This document shows positions 53,690 to 62,830 of a DNA stretch of 64,000 nt, one piece after another. Both the position numbers and the translations under genes were made by a program. The stretch covers positions 21,349 through 85,348 of the forward strand of contig DATLTS010000031.1 of NCBI GenBank assembly GCA_035533475.1. Reading direction: 5' to 3'. Position 1 is the first letter of the stretch; every line of letters begins with the position of its first letter. Source of the stretch: Mycobacteriales bacterium (GTDB taxonomy: Bacteria > Actinomycetota > Actinomycetes > DATLTS01). The notes below the pieces were generated by a model, which did no database searches, was not told where the DNA came from, and saw only the letters and a list, made by a program, of their open reading frames with translations.

Positions 53690-53900
53690 CCGGGAAGGGC
53701 GGCGGCTGAGGTCGGCGGCTGAGGTCGGCGGCGTAGCTCGTCCAGTCACCCGCGGCGGCGCGTTGCCAGGCGACGGCGACGGTGATGTGGATCCCAAGCA
53801 TGCGGGCGAGCAGCGCAGCGGGGAGTTCGGTGGCTAGCTGGAACAGCGCGGTGGAATTGGAACTTCCGTGATGTACAAATGGTTGGAGCGACTTCGTCAC
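53690..53900 (-). pseudogene. Remnant of an integrase C-terminus
   Basis: The segment reads FQLATELPAALLARMLGIHITVAVAW and continues AAAGDWTSYAADLSRR, which is the terminal block of a large actinobacterial tyrosine-recombinase family (LADLLGIS...TAVRW...WSxYA). The rest of the recombinase is missing, and the frame runs into unrelated sequence at both ends. The area 53551-54022 otherwise holds only a 26-codon fragment (MPSAEDKIRLATDTIFAPEA, minus strand near 53555-53635) and the promoter of the next module. This is a relic of an earlier integration event. Confidence 0.55.
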
Positions 53901-53968
53901 CGTGGCCCGGTGGCCGAGCCCCGGGTTCTCGCGGTCGGTTTGGTTGCCGCACTCGGCCTGGCGAGTTC

Positions 53969-53999
53969 GTAGCGCATGCGCGCTACATTGCGGTATACT
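53969..53999 (+). promoter_or_regulatory. Palindromic operator and -10 box of the DUF5615 module
   Basis: GTAGCGC-ATGC-GCGCTAC (53969-53986) is a perfect palindrome with 7-bp arms. It overlaps the expected -35 region of a promoter whose -10 is TATACT at 53994-53999, 24 bp before the antitoxin GTG. Antitoxins commonly repress their own operon through such palindromes, which would explain the arrangement. Confidence 0.5.
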
Positions 54000-54022
54000 G
54001 TTCCTGAGGTAGGGAGGTCACC

Positions 54023-54442
54023 GTGGCTGCCAGCACGTCGTTTCGCATCAGCGACACCGCCAAAAGCCGGCTCGCGTCACGCGCCGCGCGCGACGGCGTC
54101 ACCGCTACATCTTTGCTCGACCAGCTCATCGTCGAGGGGATCGACCAGCTCGATTATTCGGGCATCGTCTTCCGGGGACCGGCGCACGAGCGGCGCGCCG
54201 CCCTTGCCGCCGGCCCGGACGTCTGGGAGGTGATCGCGCGCCTGCAGGAACTCGACGGCAGCGAGGAACAGCGGATCAGCATGCTGGCCGCCGAGGTGGA
54301 TCTGCATCCACGGCTCATCCGGATCGCCCTCGATTACGCCGCTGAGCACCCAGAGGAGATCGGGCGGCGGATCGAGACCAACCGGGCCATGGCCCAGCAA
54401 AGCCAGCGGGTGGCACGGCAGCGGGAGGCGCTGCTGGCGTGA
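54023..54442 (+). CDS. Antitoxin with ribbon-helix-helix N-terminus
   Basis: A 139-residue protein. The N-terminus TSFRISDTAKSRLASRAARDG, a short strand and two helices, looks like a ribbon-helix-helix DNA-binding domain. The C-terminal part (VWEVIARLQEL, MLAAEVDLHPRLIRIALDYAAEHPEEI) is typical of proteins placed before DUF5615 toxins. It is expected to neutralise the toxin and repress the operon via the palindrome 40 bp upstream. The GTG at 54023 follows AGGGAGG. It overlaps the toxin gene by four bases (GTGA). Confidence 0.82.
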   Translation: MAASTSFRISDTAKSRLASRAARDGVTATSLLDQLIVEGIDQLDYSGIVFRGPAHERRAALAAGPDVWEVIARLQELDGSEEQRISMLAAEVDLHPRLIRIALDYAAEHPEEIGRRIETNRAMAQQSQRVARQREALLA

Positions 54443-54774
54443 CCGCCTTCCTCATCGATGAGATGTTCCCCCGGGCCACCGCCGGGCTGCTGCGCGACAC
54501 CTACGGGCATGACGCGGTCCACGTGGTCGAGGCCGGTCTGCGCGCGGCCGACGACGCGCACGTGGCGATCGCCGCGCGGGCGGACGGCCGCGTGATTGTC
54601 ACCGAGAACGTCACGGACTTTTCCGCCGAACGTGGCCTGGTGCTGGTGTTCGTCCTGAAGAAGAACCTGCCCGCAGGAGGTGGGCAGGCCGCCGCGCTCG
54701 CCATGCTCCTCGACCGCTGGACACATGACCACCCAGACCCCTACCTCGGTCCACACTGGCCGCAAGTGGACTGA
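54439..54774 (+). CDS. DUF5615 PIN-like toxin
   Basis: A 111-residue protein of the DUF5615 family, PIN-domain-like ribonucleases of VapC type. The catalytic acids are seen in FLIDEMFPRATAGLL, AADDAHVAIAARADGRVIVTENVTDF. The start is coupled to the antitoxin gene. VapC-like toxins cleave tRNA or rRNA when the antitoxin is lost; target specificity cannot be read here. The module appears intact, in contrast to the decayed integrase and transposase beside it. Confidence 0.85.
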   Translation: MTAFLIDEMFPRATAGLLRDTYGHDAVHVVEAGLRAADDAHVAIAARADGRVIVTENVTDFSAERGLVLVFVLKKNLPAGGGQAAALAMLLDRWTHDHPDPYLGPHWPQVD

Positions 54775-54894
54775 GCAACTCCCGCGCGGAGCTAATCGCG
54801 GCACAGGAAGAGGTTCTGCGTGTCGGTGCCGGACGTAGGAACGTCCCCCTGATGCGCTGCGGGCTTGGTGTCCCATCGCAGGAGGAGGACGTTC

Positions 54895-55245
54895 ATGGCG
54901 GACGGTAGTGGCGTGTCGCGGGGTGATCGCAACCGCAACGCGAAGCTGTCCCGGTTGCGTGAGCTGGTGCCGGTGACGACCGCGATCATCGGAATCAACC
55001 TGGCTGACAACAAGCAGACGGTCGTGGTCTGTCACCAGGATTCGAAGGTGCTGGCCCGTCGCACGTTCCGGTGCCGGGCCTGGGATTTGGGGGCCGCGCT
55101 GGACTGGGCAGCCGAGCGCGCGGCGGCGAAAGGGTTCGCTGGGGTGACGGTGTCGTACGAGCCGACCGGCCACCGCTGGCGGATCCTCGGGCAACTCGCA
55201 GCCGAACGGTTCATGCCCTTCGGCTGTGTGCAGCAATCGCCTTGA
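54895..55245 (+). mobile_element. Truncated IS110-family transposase
   Basis: A 116-codon fragment of the DEDD-type N-terminal domain: TTAIIGINLADNKQTVVV, the middle TVSYEPTGHRWRILGQL (EPTG is the characteristic IS110 motif), and a broken end FGCVQQSP where an intact enzyme would read FVCVQPL and continue for about 280 residues. The first catalytic position, Asp in GIDxA, is Asn. Both point to an inactive copy. AGGAGGAGG precedes the ATG at 54895. No IS110 end or bridge-RNA region can be defined around it. Confidence 0.8.
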
Positions 55246-55259
55246 GACAAGCGTCTTGC

Positions 55260-56418
55260 TTACCTGCGAGAGTCGAGCATGCGTTGCATGGAATCGGCCG
55301 CCTCGCGCAACAGCGTGGGCATCACGTGTACGTCCGCGGCGTGAAGCTCTCGTCCCTGTGACCCAGGTACTCGGCGACAGCACGGATGGAGACGCCCTGC
55401 TCGAGCCAGTTCGAGGCGCAGTAGTGCCGCAACGCGTGCATGCCGTTGTCCCGCGTCGTCGGCACGCCAGCCGCCTTCAACGCCTCCTTCCAATGAACGC
55501 GTTGACGTAGTTCTTGTTCAGCGGCTTGCGCTCCCGGCTCGTGAAGACGAGCGTGGCGCTCGCGGTCGGTGCCTTGGGTGCGTCCGGGTCCTTCCACGGC
55601 AGCGTCACCTCGATCGGTGGGCACACCCGGATGTGCTCGGCCAGCACCATCGCGAGAGCGTCGGAGAGCGGGACGTCAGGCGTCGAGGAGTACTTCGGCG
55701 GGGCGAAGATCAGCTGGTTCGGCACGTACTTGACCTGGCGCACCACGTGGATCGTGCGGCGCAGGAAGTCGATGTCCTCCACGGTGAGCCCGAAGATCTC
55801 GCCCTGGCGCAGCCCGGCGCCGGCGGCGACCGGGGGCAACGCCCGGTACCGGTCCGGGTGCGCCGCCATCACCGCCACCACCTGGTCCCGCGACCACGGC
55901 ACGACCCGACGGCGTGGCACGGTCGGCCTCGACATGGCCGAGGACTGGCACGGGTTCTTTACGATCAGGTCGTCCTCGACCGCCGCCCGCAGGATCGCCG
56001 AGAAGTGCACGAAGATCTGCCGGGCCGACGACGGCGCCATCGACGAGCGCAGCCCGGCCAGCCAGGCTTGCACCGCGGACGGCTTGATCGCGCCGAGCGC
56101 GACCCTCTCCTAGTTCGGCTGGATGTGTATCCGCAGCCGGAGCTCGACCTGCACCCGGCTCGACGGGTCGAAGGTCTGCGCGGCCAGCCATGGCTGGGCG
56201 TACGGCCCGAAGAGCGTCCTCCCACCGGCCGGGTCGAGGTAACGGCCGCGGGCCACGTCGGCGGCCATCAGGGTCACGTACCGCTCGGCGTCCATCTTCC
56301 GGTCGAACGACTTCGCGTGCCGCCGCCCGGTGTCGTCGGCGTAGGAAGCGAGCCAGCGCCGACCGGTCCCGTGCCGGGCGGTCTTCACCAAAGACCGTCC
56401 GGCCCCGGCTTGAACCAC
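55260..56418 (-). pseudogene. Broken tyrosine-type site-specific integrase
   Basis: The parts, read on the minus strand, form a complete phage/ICE-type integrase. The N-terminal arm-binding part (56418 to 56110) has RWLASYADDTGRRHAKSF and ends at an in-frame TAG after IHIQPN. The core-binding and catalytic parts (to 55477) have the first Arg in GAGLRQGEIFGL and VFTSRERKPLNKNYVNAF. After a frameshift near 55500 the sequence continues WKEALKAAGVP and MHALRHYCASNWLEQG (HxxR box), then LGHRDESFTPRTYTHV, with a further shift near 55325 before HVMPTLLREAADSM. Three lesions make it inactive. Confidence 0.88.
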
Positions 56419-56579
56419 TGGTCGCGTACGTGCGCCACGACCCCAGTTTTAGATGATCGTTTGCTCTACGTTTGCTGAGACGTCGAGGACAGCCGGCAAC
56501 TAATGAGAACCAACGAGGAGTGTTTCCCCAAGTCAGCGGCCCTTTAGCTCAGATCACCCGAGCCGCAGGGCCCCGCTCA

Positions 56580-58004
56580 CTAGATGTCGTAGTAGAGGGC
56601 GAACTCGTAGGGGTGCGGGCGCAGCCGGACCGGGTCGACTTCGTTCGCCCGCTTGTACTCGATCCAGGTGTCGATCGCGTCCTGGGTGAACACGCCGCCT
56701 TCGAGGAGAAACTCGTGGTCGGCCTCGAGGGCTTCCAGGACCGCCTCGAGCGAGCCCGGCACCTGCGGCACCGCCGCGTGCTCGTCGGGTGGCAGCTCGT
56801 AGAGGTCCTTGTCGATCGGCTCCGGGGGCTCGATCTTGTTGCGGATCCCGTCCAGGCCGGCCATGAGCATCGCGGCAAATGCCAGGTAGGGGTTGCAGGA
56901 CGGGTCCGGCACCCGGAACTCGATCCGCTTCGCCTTCGGGTTCGAGCCGGTGATCGGGATCCGACAGCAGGCCGACCGGTTGCGCTGTGAGTAGACGAGG
57001 TTGACCGGTGCCTCGTAGCCGGGCACGAGGCGCCGGTAGGAGTTCGTGGTGGGGTTCGTCCACGCCAGCAGGGCGGGGGCGTGCCTGAGCAGCCCGCCGA
57101 TGTAGTAGCGGGCGATGTCGGACAGCCCGGCGTAGCCGATCTCGTCGTAGAAGAGAGGGTTCCCGTCCTTCCACAGCGACTGGTGGCAGTGCATGCCGGA
57201 GCCGTTGTCCTGGAAGATCGGCTTGGGCATGAACGTCGCCGTCCGACCCTCCGCCCGGGCCACGTTCTTGACCACGTACTTGAAGACCATGAGGTTGTCC
57301 GCGGTCTTCAGCAGGGTGTCGAACCTGAAGTCGATCTCAGCCTGGCCGGCGGTCCCCACCTCGTGGTGCTGCATCTCCACGTCGATGCCGCAGGCGATCA
57401 GCTGGCGAACCATTTCCGAGCGAAGGTCGGTGAAATGGTCGGTCGGCGGCACCGGGAAGTAGCCGCCCTTGTAGCGCGGCTTGTAGCCCTTGTTGCCGCC
57501 CGGCTCCTCCCGCCCGGTATTCCACGCCGCCTCGACCGAGTCGATGTAGTGGTACGAGGAGTGCGGCGTCGTGTCGTAGCGGATTTCGTCGAAGATGTAG
57601 AACTCCGCCTCGGGCCCGAAATAGGACGTGTCGGCGATGCCGCTGCCGAGCAGGTATGCCTCGGCCTTACGGGCGATGTTTCGCGGGTCCCGGGTGTAGG
57701 CCTCGCCGGTCAGCGGGTCGTGGATGAAGAAGTTGAGAACGAGCGTCGAGTGGGTCCGGAACGGGTCCATGAAGGCGGTCGACGGGTCCGGCAGCAGCAG
57801 CATGTCGGACTCGTGGATCTGCTGGAAGCCCCGGATCGACGAGCCGTCGAACATCAGTCCGTCGGTGAACACCGACTCGCCGAAGTTCTCGGTCGGGAAG
57901 GTGAAGTGCTGCATGACCCCCGGCAGGTCGCAGAATCGAACGTCGATGAACTGCACGTCGTTCTTCTTGATGTAGCCGAGAACCTCACCGGCGTCGTTGA
58001 ACAT
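56580..58004 (-). CDS. glnA: Glutamine synthetase type I, beta subtype
   Basis: Main ammonia-assimilating enzyme, a cytoplasmic dodecamer of 474-residue subunits. Motifs are [19 protein letters not shown], the [15 protein letters not shown] metal ligands, [11 protein letters not shown], and the adenylylation loop [11 protein letters not shown], where the Tyr is the target of GlnE encoded at 36135. The C-terminal [16 protein letters not shown] is complete. The ATG at 58004 is preceded by GGGAGGGG. It lies directly right of the island, with a weak hairpin (GGCCCT at 56538/AGGGCC at 56567) after its stop that could end transcription. Confidence 0.97.
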   Translation of the reverse strand: MFNDAGEVLGYIKKNDVQFIDVRFCDLPGVMQHFTFPTENFGESVFTDGLMFDGSSIRGFQQIHESDMLLLPDPSTAFMDPFRTHSTLVLNFFIHDPLTGEAYTRDPRNIARKAEAYLLGSGIADTSYFGPEAEFYIFDEIRYDTTPHSSYHYIDSVEAAWNTGREEPGGNKGYKPRYKGGYFPVPPTDHFTDLRSEMVRQLIACGIDVEMQHHEVGTAGQAEIDFRFDTLLKTADNLMVFKYVVKNVARAEGRTATFMPKPIFQDNGSGMHCHQSLWKDGNPLFYDEIGYAGLSDIARYYIGGLLRHAPALLAWTNPTTNSYRRLVPGYEAPVNLVYSQRNRSACCRIPITGSNPKAKRIEFRVPDPSCNPYLAFAAMLMAGLDGIRNKIEPPEPIDKDLYELPPDEHAAVPQVPGSLEAVLEALEADHEFLLEGGVFTQDAIDTWIEYKRANEVDPVRLRPHPYEFALYYDI

Positions 58005-58154
58005 GCAACCCCTCCCGGGCCCGAAATTAAGCCCCACGACCGTACTGGTCGCGGCCTCGGCCTGAAGGGGTCAACGTATCCAGTGGCGGTTTCCCGGCGG
58101 TGACCCGGGTGTTTCCGGCGCGTTACGCCCCGGCCGGCCGGGTAGCGTGCCACG

Positions 58155-58529
58155 GTGACCAGCCCGCCTCGAGGGGATCCGACTGCGCCGATCCCCGGTG
58201 CGACAGCCGGGATCGGCCGGCGGCTCGGGGCCTTCGCCCTGGACGCGGTGGCCAGCGACCTGATCGCACTGTTGTTCGGCCAGGTGGCGTGGTGGAACGC
58301 GCTGGTCCTGTTCGTCGAGTACGTAGTGCTGCTCGGCGTCGGGGGCCAGACCCTCGGGATGTTCGCCAGCCGGATCCGGGTCGTCCCGGTTGCCGGCGGG
58401 CGGCTCGACCTCCGCTGGGTGCTCGTGCGCACCGTGCTGCTGTTCCTGCTGGTCCCCGCGGTGATCATCGACAAGAGCGGACGCGGCCTGCACGACCGGG
58501 CCAGCGGAACCGCGGTCGTGCGGGTCTGA
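58155..58529 (+). CDS. RDD-family membrane protein
   Basis: A 124-residue protein with the two RDD signatures GRRLGAFALDAVASDL (Arg, Asp) and GLHDRASGTAVV, and three hydrophobic helices between them. RDD proteins are small membrane proteins proposed as transporters of ions or compatible solutes; the function here is unknown. The position between glnA and the DUF4191 gene matches Rv2219A in mycobacteria. GTG 58155. It is divergent from glnA and convergent with the DUF4191 gene; an 11-bp tandem repeat fills the gap. Confidence 0.85.
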   Translation: MTSPPRGDPTAPIPGATAGIGRRLGAFALDAVASDLIALLFGQVAWWNALVLFVEYVVLLGVGGQTLGMFASRIRVVPVAGGRLDLRWVLVRTVLLFLLVPAVIIDKSGRGLHDRASGTAVVRV

Positions 58530-58531
58530 CC

Positions 58532-58573
58532 AGGACCGTCAGAGGACCGTCAGAGGACCGTCAGGACCGTCAG
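58532..58573. repeat. 11-bp tandem repeat AGGACCGTCAG
   Basis: Nearly four head-to-tail copies (the third lacks two bases) of AGGACCGTCAG between the convergent RDD and DUF4191 genes, ending on the DUF4191 stop codon. It was probably produced by slippage; a function as a terminator element is possible but not evident. Confidence 0.85.
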
Positions 58574-59274
58574 CGCAGGCGGCCCCGTGGCATCCGACCG
58601 GGCCGCGGTAGCGGCCCCTTCGGCATCGGCGGCCCCGCGGCCCCGAGCGCGCGCAGCCGGGCCTCCAGCGCGTCGACCTGCTTTGGTCGCAGGTTGCGGG
58701 GCAGCTTGGCGACGTGCGCCTGCAGTTTGCGCAGGGTGATCTGACCGTCGGCGTCCCCCACGCTCACGTCGTAGATCGGGGTCTCCGGGGCAACCCGGCT
58801 GATCCGTTTCTTCTCCTGCCCGAGCAGCTCCCGAACCCGGGCCGGAGCGCCCTCCCCGACGAGCAGGACGCCGGGGCGCCCGATCGCGCGGTGCACGAAC
58901 TCGTAGTTGCGGGTGACCGCGACCGCCGGGGTGACCCGCCAGTCGCCGCGCATCGACTGCAGGATGGCCGCCGCCGCGCCGGGCTGGCCCTCCACCTGCG
59001 CGTACACCGCCGCGTTCGCCCGTCGCCCGAAGATGGTGGTGCCGAGGACGACTGCGGTCAGCACCCCGAGGATCGCCAGGTAGACCAGGTGGCCGATGAG
59101 CACGCCGACCCCGACGAAGACCGCCAGCACGCCGAGCCCGGGGCCGAGCAGGAGCAGCGGCAGCCTCCGATCCCGGGCGTAGGCCAGCTTGTACACGGCC
59201 CGGATCTGCGCAAGCCGCTTGGGCTTGTCCGCGTCGGGGGCCGCGGGGGAGCCGGCCGGGGGGGTGCGCGCCAT
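58570..59274 (-). CDS. DUF4191 membrane protein
   Basis: A 234-residue protein with an N-terminal basic cytoplasmic part, two adjacent hydrophobic helices (about residues 38-62 and 64-84), and a soluble C-terminal part that reads AVYAQVEGQPGAAAAIL, GDWRVTPAVAVTRN and DFVHRAIGRPGVLLVGEG-like sequence, hallmarks of DUF4191 (Rv2219). It is conserved next to lipA in actinobacteria; function unknown. ATG 59274. The C-terminal tail is rich in Pro/Arg/Gly, and its stop overlaps the tandem repeat. Confidence 0.9.
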   Translation of the reverse strand: MARTPPAGSPAAPDADKPKRLAQIRAVYKLAYARDRRLPLLLLGPGLGVLAVFVGVGVLIGHLVYLAILGVLTAVVLGTTIFGRRANAAVYAQVEGQPGAAAAILQSMRGDWRVTPAVAVTRNYEFVHRAIGRPGVLLVGEGAPARVRELLGQEKKRISRVAPETPIYDVSVGDADGQITLRKLQAHVAKLPRNLRPKQVDALEARLRALGAAGPPMPKGPLPRPGRMPRGRLR

Positions 59275-59310
59275 AGGGCGCCAGGATACGGAAGCTCGGC
59301 TAGCCCCCGG

Positions 59311-59535
59311 CTAGCCCCCGACTAGTGCCGCCACATCCGGCAGCGCCGCCGCCTCGATCGCCTGGTGCGCCATCGACCACAACATCGCCCTCTCCCCGTC
59401 GGCCACCTGGGCCTGCCAGGCGTTCCGGCGGGCAACCAGCTGTCCGCCGTGGGGGAACAGGAGCAGCGTGGTTTCCCGCGTGATCCGGATGGTTTCGCCG
59501 AGCAGGGCTAGCGGCAGTGCTCGCAGGACGGGCAT
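59311..59535 (-). CDS. Short hypothetical protein
   Basis: A 74-residue product starting MPVLRALPLALLGETI and continuing ITRETTLLLFPHGGQLVARRNAW, with a C-terminal alanine-rich helix. AGAGGAGG lies upstream of the ATG at 59535 with good spacing, the main support for coding. No family is recognised. It lies between lipA and the DUF4191 gene on the same strand (36-bp and 69-bp gaps) and probably belongs to the same transcript. Confidence 0.6.
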   Translation of the reverse strand: MPVLRALPLALLGETIRITRETTLLLFPHGGQLVARRNAWQAQVADGERAMLWSMAHQAIEAAALPDVAALVGG

Positions 59536-59604
59536 CGGGTGCCTCCTCTCCTCACGCTCACGGTGCCAGTCCAAAGTTGCGGGTTTGTGTCGGTTTCGAA
59601 AACG

Positions 59605-60537
59605 TTAGTCGACGGCGGACGCGGCCGTGCGAGACGCCGACGCGTAGAGCCGGCCGGCGCGGTAGGACGAGCGCACCAGGGGTCCGCTCATCACGCCGGC
59701 GAACCCGAGATCCGTCGCGGTTCGCGCGATCGAGTCGAACTCCTCCGGGGTCACCCACCGGGCGACCGGGTGGTGGCGCGGGCTCGGGCGCAGGTACTGG
59801 GTGATCGTGACCAGGTCGCACGAGACGCCGCGCAGGTCGGCCAGCGCCGCGTCGATCTCCGCCCGGGTCTCGCCGAGACCGAGGATGAGGTTCGACTTGG
59901 TCACCAGCCCGGCGTCGTGGGCGGCCCGCAGAACCGTCAACGAACGTTCGTAGCGGAAACCGGGACGGATCTCGCGGAACAGCCGGGGCACGGTTTCGAG
60001 ATTGTGCGCCAGCACCTCCGGTGCGGACCCGAATACCTCGGCCAGTTGCCCCTCGCGCCCGGAGAAGTCCGGGATGAGCAGCTCGACCCCGCATCCCGGA
60101 ACCGCGGCGTGGATCTCGCGCACCGTCTGCGCGTACAGCCACGCGCCGCCGTCCGGAAGATCGTCGCGGGCCACCCCGGTCACTGTCGCGTATCGCAGAC
60201 CCATGCTGGCCACGCTTGCGGCGACCCGGCGCGGCTCGTCGCGGTCGAGCGGCAGCGGCCGTCCGGTGTCGATCTGGCAGAAGTCGCAGCGCCGGGTGCA
60301 GGCGTCGCCGCCGATCAGGAAGGTGGCTTCGCGGTCCTCCCAGCACTCGAAGATGTTCGGGCATCCGGCCTCCTGGCAGACCGTGTGCAGCCCCTCCCGG
60401 CGGACCAGCTCGGTCAGCGCGGTGTACTCCGGTCCGAAGGCCGCCCGGGTCTTGATCCACGGCGGTTTGCGTTCGATCGGCGTCGCGCTGTTGCGGACCT
60501 CCACCCGGAGCAGCCGGCGCCCCCCGGCGTCAGACAT
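59605..60537 (-). CDS. lipA: Lipoyl synthase
   Basis: Radical-SAM enzyme inserting two sulfurs into octanoyl-E2 to make lipoate. In the 310-residue protein the auxiliary cluster ligands are in [12 protein letters not shown] (Cys-x4-Cys-x5-Cys) and the radical-SAM cluster in CTRRCDFCQ (CxxxCxxC); the final RSSYRAG contains the conserved Ser ligand. ATG 60537 overlaps lipB by 8 bp on the same strand, so the two steps of lipoate formation are coupled. Its substrates, the E2 lipoyl domains, include the protein encoded at the right end of the window. Confidence 0.97.
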   Translation of the reverse strand: MSDAGGRRLLRVEVRNSATPIERKPPWIKTRAAFGPEYTALTELVRREGLHTVCQEAGCPNIFECWEDREATFLIGGDACTRRCDFCQIDTGRPLPLDRDEPRRVAASVASMGLRYATVTGVARDDLPDGGAWLYAQTVREIHAAVPGCGVELLIPDFSGREGQLAEVFGSAPEVLAHNLETVPRLFREIRPGFRYERSLTVLRAAHDAGLVTKSNLILGLGETRAEIDAALADLRGVSCDLVTITQYLRPSPRHHPVARWVTPEEFDSIARTATDLGFAGVMSGPLVRSSYRAGRLYASASRTAASAVD

Positions 60538-61177
60538 GCGCCGGCTCGAGTCGGATCTCCGCAGCCATGGCTTGCGCCACTTTTTCTTCAACGACACCCC
60601 GCGCCTCACCCACCCCGACGGTCTGGCCGAGTTCCCGGGTGAGGCTGGTCACCCCGGCATCGGTGATGCCGCACGGCACGATCCGATCGAACCCGGAGAG
60701 GTCCGCGTCGCAGTTGAGCGCGAAGCCGTGCAGGCTCACCCCGCGGGCCACCCGGACGCCGATCGCGGCGATCTTGCGGTCCGGTCCGTCGTCGCGCACC
60801 CATACCCCGCTGCGACCCTCGACCCGCCCGGTGGCCAGGCCGAAATGGGCGCAGCTGTCGATCAGGGCCCGCTCGAGCCGCCGTACGTGGGCGACGACGT
60901 CGAAGGCCGGCAGCTTGCAGATCGGGTAACCGACGAGCTGACCGGGACCGTGCCAGGTGATCCGCCCGCCCCGGTCGACGTCGATCACCGGGGTCCCGTC
61001 GGCCGGGCGCTCCCAGGCCTCGGTGCGTCGCCCGGCGGTGTACACCGGCGGGTGCTCGAGGAGCAGCAGGGTGTCCGGGATCTCGCCGGCCACACGCTGC
61101 TCGTGCAGCCGCCGCTGCCAGGCCCACGCCGCCTCGTACCCGACGACCCCGGCGTGCACGCAGACGAGTTCGGCCAT
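60530..61177 (-). CDS. lipB: Octanoyl-(ACP) transferase
   Basis: Transfers octanoate from acyl carrier protein to the lysine of lipoyl domains. The 215-residue protein shows [15 protein letters not shown], the substrate-binding [17 protein letters not shown], Lys in [10 protein letters not shown] (catalytic) and Cys in [14 protein letters not shown] (catalytic). Length and motifs are those of active LipB. ATG 61177. It is transcribed with lipA and lies 68 bp from a divergent hypothetical gene. It connects fatty-acid synthesis (octanoyl-ACP) to the 2-oxoacid dehydrogenases. Confidence 0.96.
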   Translation of the reverse strand: MAELVCVHAGVVGYEAAWAWQRRLHEQRVAGEIPDTLLLLEHPPVYTAGRRTEAWERPADGTPVIDVDRGGRITWHGPGQLVGYPICKLPAFDVVAHVRRLERALIDSCAHFGLATGRVEGRSGVWVRDDGPDRKIAAIGVRVARGVSLHGFALNCDADLSGFDRIVPCGITDAGVTSLTRELGQTVGVGEARGVVEEKVAQAMAAEIRLEPAHV

Positions 61178-61244
61178 GCCACCAGCGTACGGCGGTTGTG
61201 GACGGCCGGCGGAATACCGCCAACCGCGTGCTTTCATCCGGGGC

Positions 61245-61949
61245 GTGCCCGCCATCTGGTCGCTGCCCGGATACACCGTGCTCGCCCCGGAACGCCGCTC
61301 TGCGGCTTGGCGCGGCCGGGACGCCCGGACCGGCGCCGAGGTTCGGCTGCTCCGGCTGGCCGCCCGGGACGTCGTCGCGGTCGACGAAGGTTTCGTCGTC
61401 GTCACCGATCCGCAGCCCGGGACTGCACCGGCTCCGGTGCCGGTCCGGGATCGCCGGCGCTGGCCGGGGCGGCTCGTCATCGCCGGGCTGCTCGGGCTGG
61501 CGATTGCGCTCGGTGCCGCCTGGGGGAGGTCCGCGGCAACCCGCCCGGCGGGCTGGCCCGGCGCCGGCGCGGACTGGACCGGCCTGCTCGGCCGGCTCGA
61601 CGCCGACCGGGCGGCCGCGTTCGTGACCGCGGACCCCGGCGAGCTGGCCCGGGCCGACGCGGCCGGCTCGGCGCTGCTGTCAGCCGACCTGGCCGGCTTC
61701 GCTTCGCTCGGGGCGAGCGGGGCGCACGCCCGCGGTTTCTCGATCCGCGTGCTCTCGGCGCGGGTGGTTGCCGCCGGGCGGGGAACCGAGCTGCTCCGGG
61801 TGATCGACACCGCGTCGCCCTACGACCTCCTCGACCGGTCCGGCCGGCTCCTCGAGGCCGTGCCCGGGCGTGGGCCGACGGCATGGCTCGTCACGCTGGT
61901 GTCCACCGCCGCCGGCTGGCGGCTCGCCTCGGTGCTGCCGGCGAGCTGA
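61245..61949 (+). CDS. Hypothetical single-pass membrane protein
   Basis: A 234-residue product. The N-terminal part ([40 protein letters not shown]; about 1-55) resembles a small beta domain; a hydrophobic helix follows near residues 70-90 ([18 protein letters not shown]), and the rest is predicted extracytoplasmic, with [25 protein letters not shown] and a beta-rich end. No named family is recognised. GTG 61245 is chosen because translation upstream overlaps lipB's opposite strand. It is divergent from lipB and convergent with the TIGR01777 gene, 6 bp apart. Confidence 0.7.
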   Translation: MPAIWSLPGYTVLAPERRSAAWRGRDARTGAEVRLLRLAARDVVAVDEGFVVVTDPQPGTAPAPVPVRDRRRWPGRLVIAGLLGLAIALGAAWGRSAATRPAGWPGAGADWTGLLGRLDADRAAAFVTADPGELARADAAGSALLSADLAGFASLGASGAHARGFSIRVLSARVVAAGRGTELLRVIDTASPYDLLDRSGRLLEAVPGRGPTAWLVTLVSTAAGWRLASVLPAS

Positions 61950-61955
61950 AAGCGG

Positions 61956-62828
61956 CTACAGAACCGCCGCCAGCGCCCCGTCGAGGTCCGGATGGGTGAA
62001 GTCGAAACCGGCGGCCTCGAGGGCCTCCGGCAGCACCCGCGCCGAGGCCAGGACCCCTTCGTCGGCGAAGCCGCCCAGGGCGATCCGCAGCGCGGCCGCG
62101 GGCACTACCAGTGCCGCCGGGCGGTGCACGGCCCGGCCGAGGGCCGCGGTGTACTCCCGGTTGCGCACCGGGAGGGGGGCGGTGAGGTTGACCGGCCCCG
62201 CCAGGGTGCTATCGGCCAGCAGGAACTGCACGGCCGCCACCAGGTCGGGCAGGGCGATCCAGCTGAACCACTGCCGCCCCGAGCCGAGCCGCCCGCCGAG
62301 GCCCAGCTTGAACAGCGGCAGGACCTTGCGCAGGGCGCCCCCGGCGGGCGAGAGCACGATCCCGGTGCGCAGGTGGACGGTCCGCACCCCGGCCTCGGCG
62401 GCGGGGGCCGTGGCGGCCTCCCACTCCCGGCACAGGTCGGGAAGGAAGCCCGCCCCGTAGCCGGCCGACTCGTCCACCGGGTCGTCGCCGGTGTCGCCGT
62501 AGGCACCGATCGCGGAGCCGCTCAGGAAGACCGCTGGCCGCTCGGTCGCGGCGGCGATCCCGTGCGCCAGGGTGCTGGTGCTGTCGATGCGGCTGGCCCG
62601 GACCAGCCGGCGGTATTCCGGGGTCCATCGGTGGTCGCCGATCCCGGCGCCGGACAGGTTGACGACGGCGTCGGCGCCGGCCAGCAGGGCCGGGTCGAGA
62701 TGGCGGCGCTCCGGCTGCCAACCGTCGGACCCGCGGACCAGGATCCGCACGTCGTGGCCGGCGGAGCGCAACGCCCGGACCAGCGCGGTGCCGAGGAAGC
62801 CGCTGGCGCCGGACACGACCACGTTCAT
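61956..62828 (-). CDS. TIGR01777-family epimerase-like protein
   Basis: A 290-residue extended SDR-like protein: VVSGASGFLGTALVRAL cofactor loop, VNLSGAGIGDHRWTPEYRRLVRASRI, FLSGSAIGAYGD, and the C-terminal DUF1731 region GFDFTHPDLDGALAAV typical of the family (YfcH, Rv2216). It binds NADP, but the reaction is unknown; links to cell division have been reported for the Bacillus/E. coli relatives, and I do not assume one here. It starts at ATG 62828, 2 bp downstream of the E2 gene's stop, so it is co-transcribed with E2. Confidence 0.9.
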   Translation of the reverse strand: MNVVVSGASGFLGTALVRALRSAGHDVRILVRGSDGWQPERRHLDPALLAGADAVVNLSGAGIGDHRWTPEYRRLVRASRIDSTSTLAHGIAAATERPAVFLSGSAIGAYGDTGDDPVDESAGYGAGFLPDLCREWEAATAPAAEAGVRTVHLRTGIVLSPAGGALRKVLPLFKLGLGGRLGSGRQWFSWIALPDLVAAVQFLLADSTLAGPVNLTAPLPVRNREYTAALGRAVHRPAALVVPAAALRIALGGFADEGVLASARVLPEALEAAGFDFTHPDLDGALAAVL

Positions 62829-62830
62829 GG

